Below are positions 39,012 to 41,971 of a stretch of DNA of 41,971 bases, in pieces; the first letter of the stretch is position 1; each line of letters begins with the position of its first letter. This stretch comes from an uncultured Oscillospiraceae bacterium (GTDB taxonomy: Bacteria; Bacillota; Clostridia; Oscillospirales; Oscillospiraceae). A program made the translations under genes and the position numbers. The notes beneath the pieces were generated by a model. The model saw only the letters and a program-made list of their open reading frames with translations, was not told the origin of the DNA and ran no database searches. The stretch spans positions 1 to 41,971 of the forward strand of contig CANQUE010000016.1 in the NCBI GenBank assembly GCA_947626905.1, given 5' to 3'.

Positions 39012-41381
39012 ATGGGCTTGACACTGAAGGATCTGCCGGTGGGAAAGACGGCCACCGTCACCACTGTGGGCGGCGAGGGCGCTCTGCGGCAGCACTTTCT
39101 GGATATGGGTCTGATCCCCCGCTCGGATATCACCCTGATAAAATACGCGCCCCTGGGAGATCCCATGGAGCTTATGATCCACGGCTACGAGCTGACTCTG
39201 CGGGTGGCGGACGCGGGCGAGATCGGCATAGAAAACGTCCGGGACCCGGACGCGCCCCCGCCCGCCGCGCCGGGCAAGACGGTCTATCCCGGCCGGAAGA
39301 TCGACCATCCGGGCCTGGGCGAACGGGGCAAATACCACGTGCGGGCCACGGAGAACCCGCTGCCCGACGGCACGGTGCTCACCTTTGCCCTGGCCGGGAA
39401 CCAAAACTCGGGGAAGACCACCCTTTTCAACCAGCTCACCGGCTCCAACCAGCATGTGGGCAACTTCCCCGGGGTCACGGTGGACCGGAAGGACGGCGTC
39501 ATCCGGGACCACGCCAACACCCGCATCACCGACCTGCCGGGCATATACTCCCTGTCCCCCTACTCCAGCGAGGAGATCATCACCCGGGCGTTCCTGCTGG
39601 AGGAGCACCCGCTGGGGATCATCAACATCGTGGACGCCTCCAACATCCAGCGCAGCCTGTATCTGACCATGCAGCTGATGGAACTGGACGTGCCCATGGT
39701 GCTGGCGCTGAATATGATGGACGAGGTCCGGGGCAACGGCGGCTCCATCCAGATCAACGAGATGGAACAGCTCTTGGGTATCCCGGTGGTGCCCATTTCC
39801 GCGGCGAAAAACGAGGGCATCGACGAACTGGTGGACCACGCCATCCATGTGACCCGTTACCAGGAGCCGCCCCGGCGCATCGACTTCTGCCGGGAGGATA
39901 AAAACGGCGGCGCCGTACATAGATGCCTGCACGCCATCATGCACCTCATAGAGGACCACGCCAGCCGGGCCAACATCCCCGTGCGCTTTGCCGCCGGGAA
40001 GCTGGCCGAAGGGGACGCCTCCATCGCCCAGGCGCTGGACCTGGACCAGAACGAGCGGGAGATGCTGGAACATATCATCCTGCAAATGGAAACGGAGAGC
40101 GGCATGGACCGGGCCGCCGCCATCGCCGAGATGCGCTATGGCTTTATCCGGGACGTGTGCGACGCCACAGTGGTCCGCCCCCGGGAGAGCCGGGAGCGGG
40201 TCCGTTCCGCCGCCATCGACCGCGTCCTCACCGGCAAATACACGGCCATCCCCTGCTTCATCGCCATCATGGCCCTGGTGTTCTATCTCACCTTTGACCT
40301 GATCGGCCCCTGGCTGCAGGGGCTGCTGGACCAGGGCATCACCGCCCTCGGCGCCTGGGTGGACATGGCGATGCGCTCCGCCAACGTGGGCCAGGTGCTC
40401 CGCTCGCTGGTGACCGACGGCATCTTTGCGGGGGTGGGGAGCGTGCTCAGCTTCCTGCCGGTGATCGTGACGCTGTTTCTGTTCCTGTCCCTGATGGAAG
40501 ACAGCGGCTACATCGCCCGGGTGGCCTTCGTGATGGATAAGCTGCTGCGAAAGATCGGCCTGTCCGGCAAGAGCATCGTGCCCATGCTGCTGGGCTTTGG
40601 ATGCACCGTGCCGGGGATCATGGCCACCCGCACCCTGTCCTCGGAGCGGGACCGGAAAATGACCATCCTTCTGACCCCCTTTATGAGCTGCAGCGCCAAG
40701 CTGCCCATCTACGGGTTCTTTACCGCCGCCTTTTTCCCCGCCCACCGGGGACTCATTATGATCGGGCTGTATCTGCTGGGCATAGCGCTGGGGATCGGGC
40801 TGGCCTTTCTGGCCAAGGGGACGGTCTTCCGGGGGGAGCCGGTGCCCTTTGTGATGGAGCTGCCCAACTACCGGATGCCCGGGGCCAAGAACGTGGGGCA
40901 CTTGCTGTGGGACAAGGCACGGGATTTCCTCCAGCGGGCCTTCTCCATCATCTTCATCGCCACCATCGTGATCTGGTTTTTGCAGACCTTCGACTTTGGG
41001 CTGGACCCGGTGAGCAGCTCCCAGCGCAGCATGCTGGCGGCTCTGGCGGGGCTGATCGCCCCGATCCTGGCCCCTCTGGGCCTGGGCGACTGGCGGATCT
41101 GCACGGCGTTGATCACCGGCTTCATGGCAAAAGAGAGCGTGGTATCCACACTGACGGTCCTGCTGGGCGGGACAGATCCGGCCGGCGTGCTCACCCCTCT
41201 GGCGGCGGCCAGCCTGCTGGTGTTCTGCCTGCTGTACACGCCCTGCGTGGCGGCCATCGCCTCCGTGCGCCGGGAGCTGGGCCGGGGCTGTGCAGCGGGC
41301 GTGGCGGCCGGGCAGTGCCTGATCGCGTGGATCGCCGCGCTGGTCGTCCGGGTGATCGGCCTGCTTTTGGGCATGGCATAG
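39012..41381 (+). CDS. feoB: FeoA-FeoB fusion ferrous iron transporter
   Basis: A 789-residue inner-membrane iron importer. Residues 1-~80 are a FeoA SH3-like domain (LTLKDLPVGKTATVTTVGGE). Next comes the FeoB G-domain, with G1 GNQNSGKTTLFNQLTG, the switch segment NFPGVTVDRKDG, G3 DLPGIYSL and G4 NMMD. From residue ~410 about ten membrane helices follow, including the Gate motifs GFGCTVPGIMATRTL and MSCSAKLPIYGFF, which carry the conserved cysteines. FeoA and FeoB are usually separate; fusions occur in Clostridia. It takes up Fe2+ under anoxic conditions. It is a single-gene unit, with its own promoter and a strong terminator. Confidence 0.94.
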   Translation: MGLTLKDLPVGKTATVTTVGGEGALRQHFLDMGLIPRSDITLIKYAPLGDPMELMIHGYELTLRVADAGEIGIENVRDPDAPPPAAPGKTVYPGRKIDHPGLGERGKYHVRATENPLPDGTVLTFALAGNQNSGKTTLFNQLTGSNQHVGNFPGVTVDRKDGVIRDHANTRITDLPGIYSLSPYSSEEIITRAFLLEEHPLGIINIVDASNIQRSLYLTMQLMELDVPMVLALNMMDEVRGNGGSIQINEMEQLLGIPVVPISAAKNEGIDELVDHAIHVTRYQEPPRRIDFCREDKNGGAVHRCLHAIMHLIEDHASRANIPVRFAAGKLAEGDASIAQALDLDQNEREMLEHIILQMETESGMDRAAAIAEMRYGFIRDVCDATVVRPRESRERVRSAAIDRVLTGKYTAIPCFIAIMALVFYLTFDLIGPWLQGLLDQGITALGAWVDMAMRSANVGQVLRSLVTDGIFAGVGSVLSFLPVIVTLFLFLSLMEDSGYIARVAFVMDKLLRKIGLSGKSIVPMLLGFGCTVPGIMATRTLSSERDRKMTILLTPFMSCSAKLPIYGFFTAAFFPAHRGLIMIGLYLLGIALGIGLAFLAKGTVFRGEPVPFVMELPNYRMPGAKNVGHLLWDKARDFLQRAFSIIFIATIVIWFLQTFDFGLDPVSSSQRSMLAALAGLIAPILAPLGLGDWRICTALITGFMAKESVVSTLTVLLGGTDPAGVLTPLAAASLLVFCLLYTPCVAAIASVRRELGRGCAAGVAAGQCLIAWIAALVVRVIGLLLGMA

Positions 41382-41396
41382 AGGCCGGCTGACAAG

Positions 41397-41430
41397 CAAA
41401 AATCCCCTGTCCTCGGACAGGGGATTTTTG
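41397..41430. terminator. Bidirectional terminator between feoB and rplQ
   Basis: AAAAATCCCCTGTCC and GGACAGGGGATTTTT form a 15-bp stem with T-runs on both strands, serving the convergent genes. Confidence 0.92.
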
Positions 41431-41455
41431 CAGGGCGCAGGGCCCCAAATGTTTT

Positions 41456-41797
41456 TTACACCAGCTCGATGACAGCCATCTCCGCCGCGTCGCCCCGGCG
41501 GGCGCCGGTGCGGGTGATGCGGGTGTAGCCGCCGTTGCGGTCGGCATACTTCACGGCCAGATCGTCAAAGACCTTCTTCGCCACATCCTCACGGGTGAGG
41601 AACTTCAGCGCCAGGCGGTAATTGGCCAGGCCCTTCTTCTTCCCCAGCGTGATGATCCGCTCGGCCAGAGGACGGACCTCCTTGGCGCGGGTGACAGTGG
41701 TCTCAATGCGGCCGGTATCCAACAGGTCGGTCACCTGCTGGCGCAGCATAGCCATGCGGGCGGCGGTGGGCTTGCCGAGCTTGCGAGTTCCGGGCAT
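41456..41797 (-). CDS. rplQ: 50S ribosomal protein L17
   Basis: The 113-residue protein matches bacterial L17 from start to end: [40 protein letters not shown] and the final [14 protein letters not shown]. It is the last gene of the alpha-operon, 36 bases downstream of rpoA, and is followed by a terminator. Its presence marks the end of the S10-spc-alpha ribosomal protein cluster and gives the window a stable chromosomal anchor. Confidence 0.97.
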   Translation of the reverse strand: MPGTRKLGKPTAARMAMLRQQVTDLLDTGRIETTVTRAKEVRPLAERIITLGKKKGLANYRLALKFLTREDVAKKVFDDLAVKYADRNGGYTRITRTGARRGDAAEMAVIELV

Positions 41798-41833
41798 TTT
41801 CGTTTACCTCCAATAGTGAGTGGTCGGTGGGTT

Positions 41834-41971
41834 TTACTTGCCGTCGTCGTCGCTGGCCAGGGACAGGCCCATCATCGCCAGCTTCTGGATGACTTCCTCC
41901 AGGCTCTTCCGGCCAAGGTTGCGCACCTTGATCATCTCGTCCTGGGTCTTGGACACCAGGTCCTCCACCGT
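41834..41971 (-). CDS. rpoA: RNA polymerase alpha subunit, C-terminal end (partial)
   Basis: Only the last 45 residues are inside the window. They include [20 protein letters not shown] and [17 protein letters not shown], the end of the alpha C-terminal domain that binds UP elements and activators. An acidic tail (SDDDGK) closes the protein. Gene order rpoA-rplQ is the usual one in bacteria. Confidence 0.95.
   Translation of the reverse strand, partial: TVEDLVSKTQDEMIKVRNLGRKSLEEVIQKLAMMGLSLASDDDGK

Noticed and set aside
38619-41399. A 926-codon open frame antisense to feoB and other very long antisense frames (for example 30905-32473 and 18592-20361)
   Set aside because: They lie opposite clearly conserved genes, lack family similarity and are Gly/His/Gln/Arg-rich as expected for the complement of GC-rich codons.

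Overview
The window reads as a chromosomal segment of a GC-rich gut member of the Clostridia, most likely in the Oscillospiraceae (Flavonifractor/Lawsonibacter-like). This rests on the rpoA-rplQ pair at the right end, an EFR1-type ferredoxin beside a FeoA-FeoB fusion, ATGA-coupled operons and the overall protein style. Taxonomy is inference; no rRNA is present.

Positions 1-420 are AT-rich: a partial two-HTH XRE regulator abuts a macro-domain ADP-ribosyl hydrolase gene whose 3' part is missing. Positions 961-18528 (+) form a surface-polysaccharide operon. It has a strong consensus promoter, a deacetylase-like protein, an apparently complete Wbp-type set (N-acyltransferase, aminotransferase, 6-dehydrogenase, 2-epimerase and the Gfo/Idh 3-dehydrogenase) that would make a UDP-2,3-diamino-mannuronic acid, two GT4 glycosyltransferases, two asparagine-synthetase-like (uronamide-forming?) paralogues, two Wzy/ligase-type membrane proteins, a Wzz-like protein and a MurJ-type flippase. 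A bidirectional terminator separates it from a convergent operon at 28781-18619 (-). That operon holds an LpxD-like acyltransferase, three FabZ-like hot-dog proteins, an acetolactate-synthase-like TPP enzyme, a NeuB-family synthase, an ACP, an ANL acyl ligase, a type II thioesterase and a LuxE-LuxC fusion. Together these look like a dedicated pathway that makes an unusual acyl, aldehyde or nonulosonate-like group for the glycan.

The main discovery is that these two operons carry long simple-sequence repeats inside coding regions: C9 at 7389, C10 at 10694, (GA)11G at 11778, C9 at 13930, C9 at 26442 and C10 at 27253. Three genes are frameshifted exactly at the repeat and are restored by losing one repeat unit (10694, 11778, 26442). 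One membrane gene is in frame (13930), and two genes have interchangeable C-terminal tails (7389, 27253). This is the classic signature of slipped-strand phase variation, familiar from Neisseria, Haemophilus and Campylobacter but not expected here. It would let the cell switch amidation, polymerisation or ligation, and acyl decoration of one glycan independently. A C6 run also sits in the spacer of the operon promoter.

The right part, 28841-41971, is ordinary chromosome. It contains a MarR regulator with a Gly-Pro-His repeat N-terminus and a clear autoregulatory operator, an orphan PPDK-N-domain protein, SGNH and EEP hydrolases, a GH36 alpha-galactosidase with a GPH sugar symporter, a hairpin-rich IS200/IS605-like relic, an EFR1 ferredoxin, FeoAB, rplQ and the 3' end of rpoA. 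No tRNA, rRNA or CRISPR was seen.
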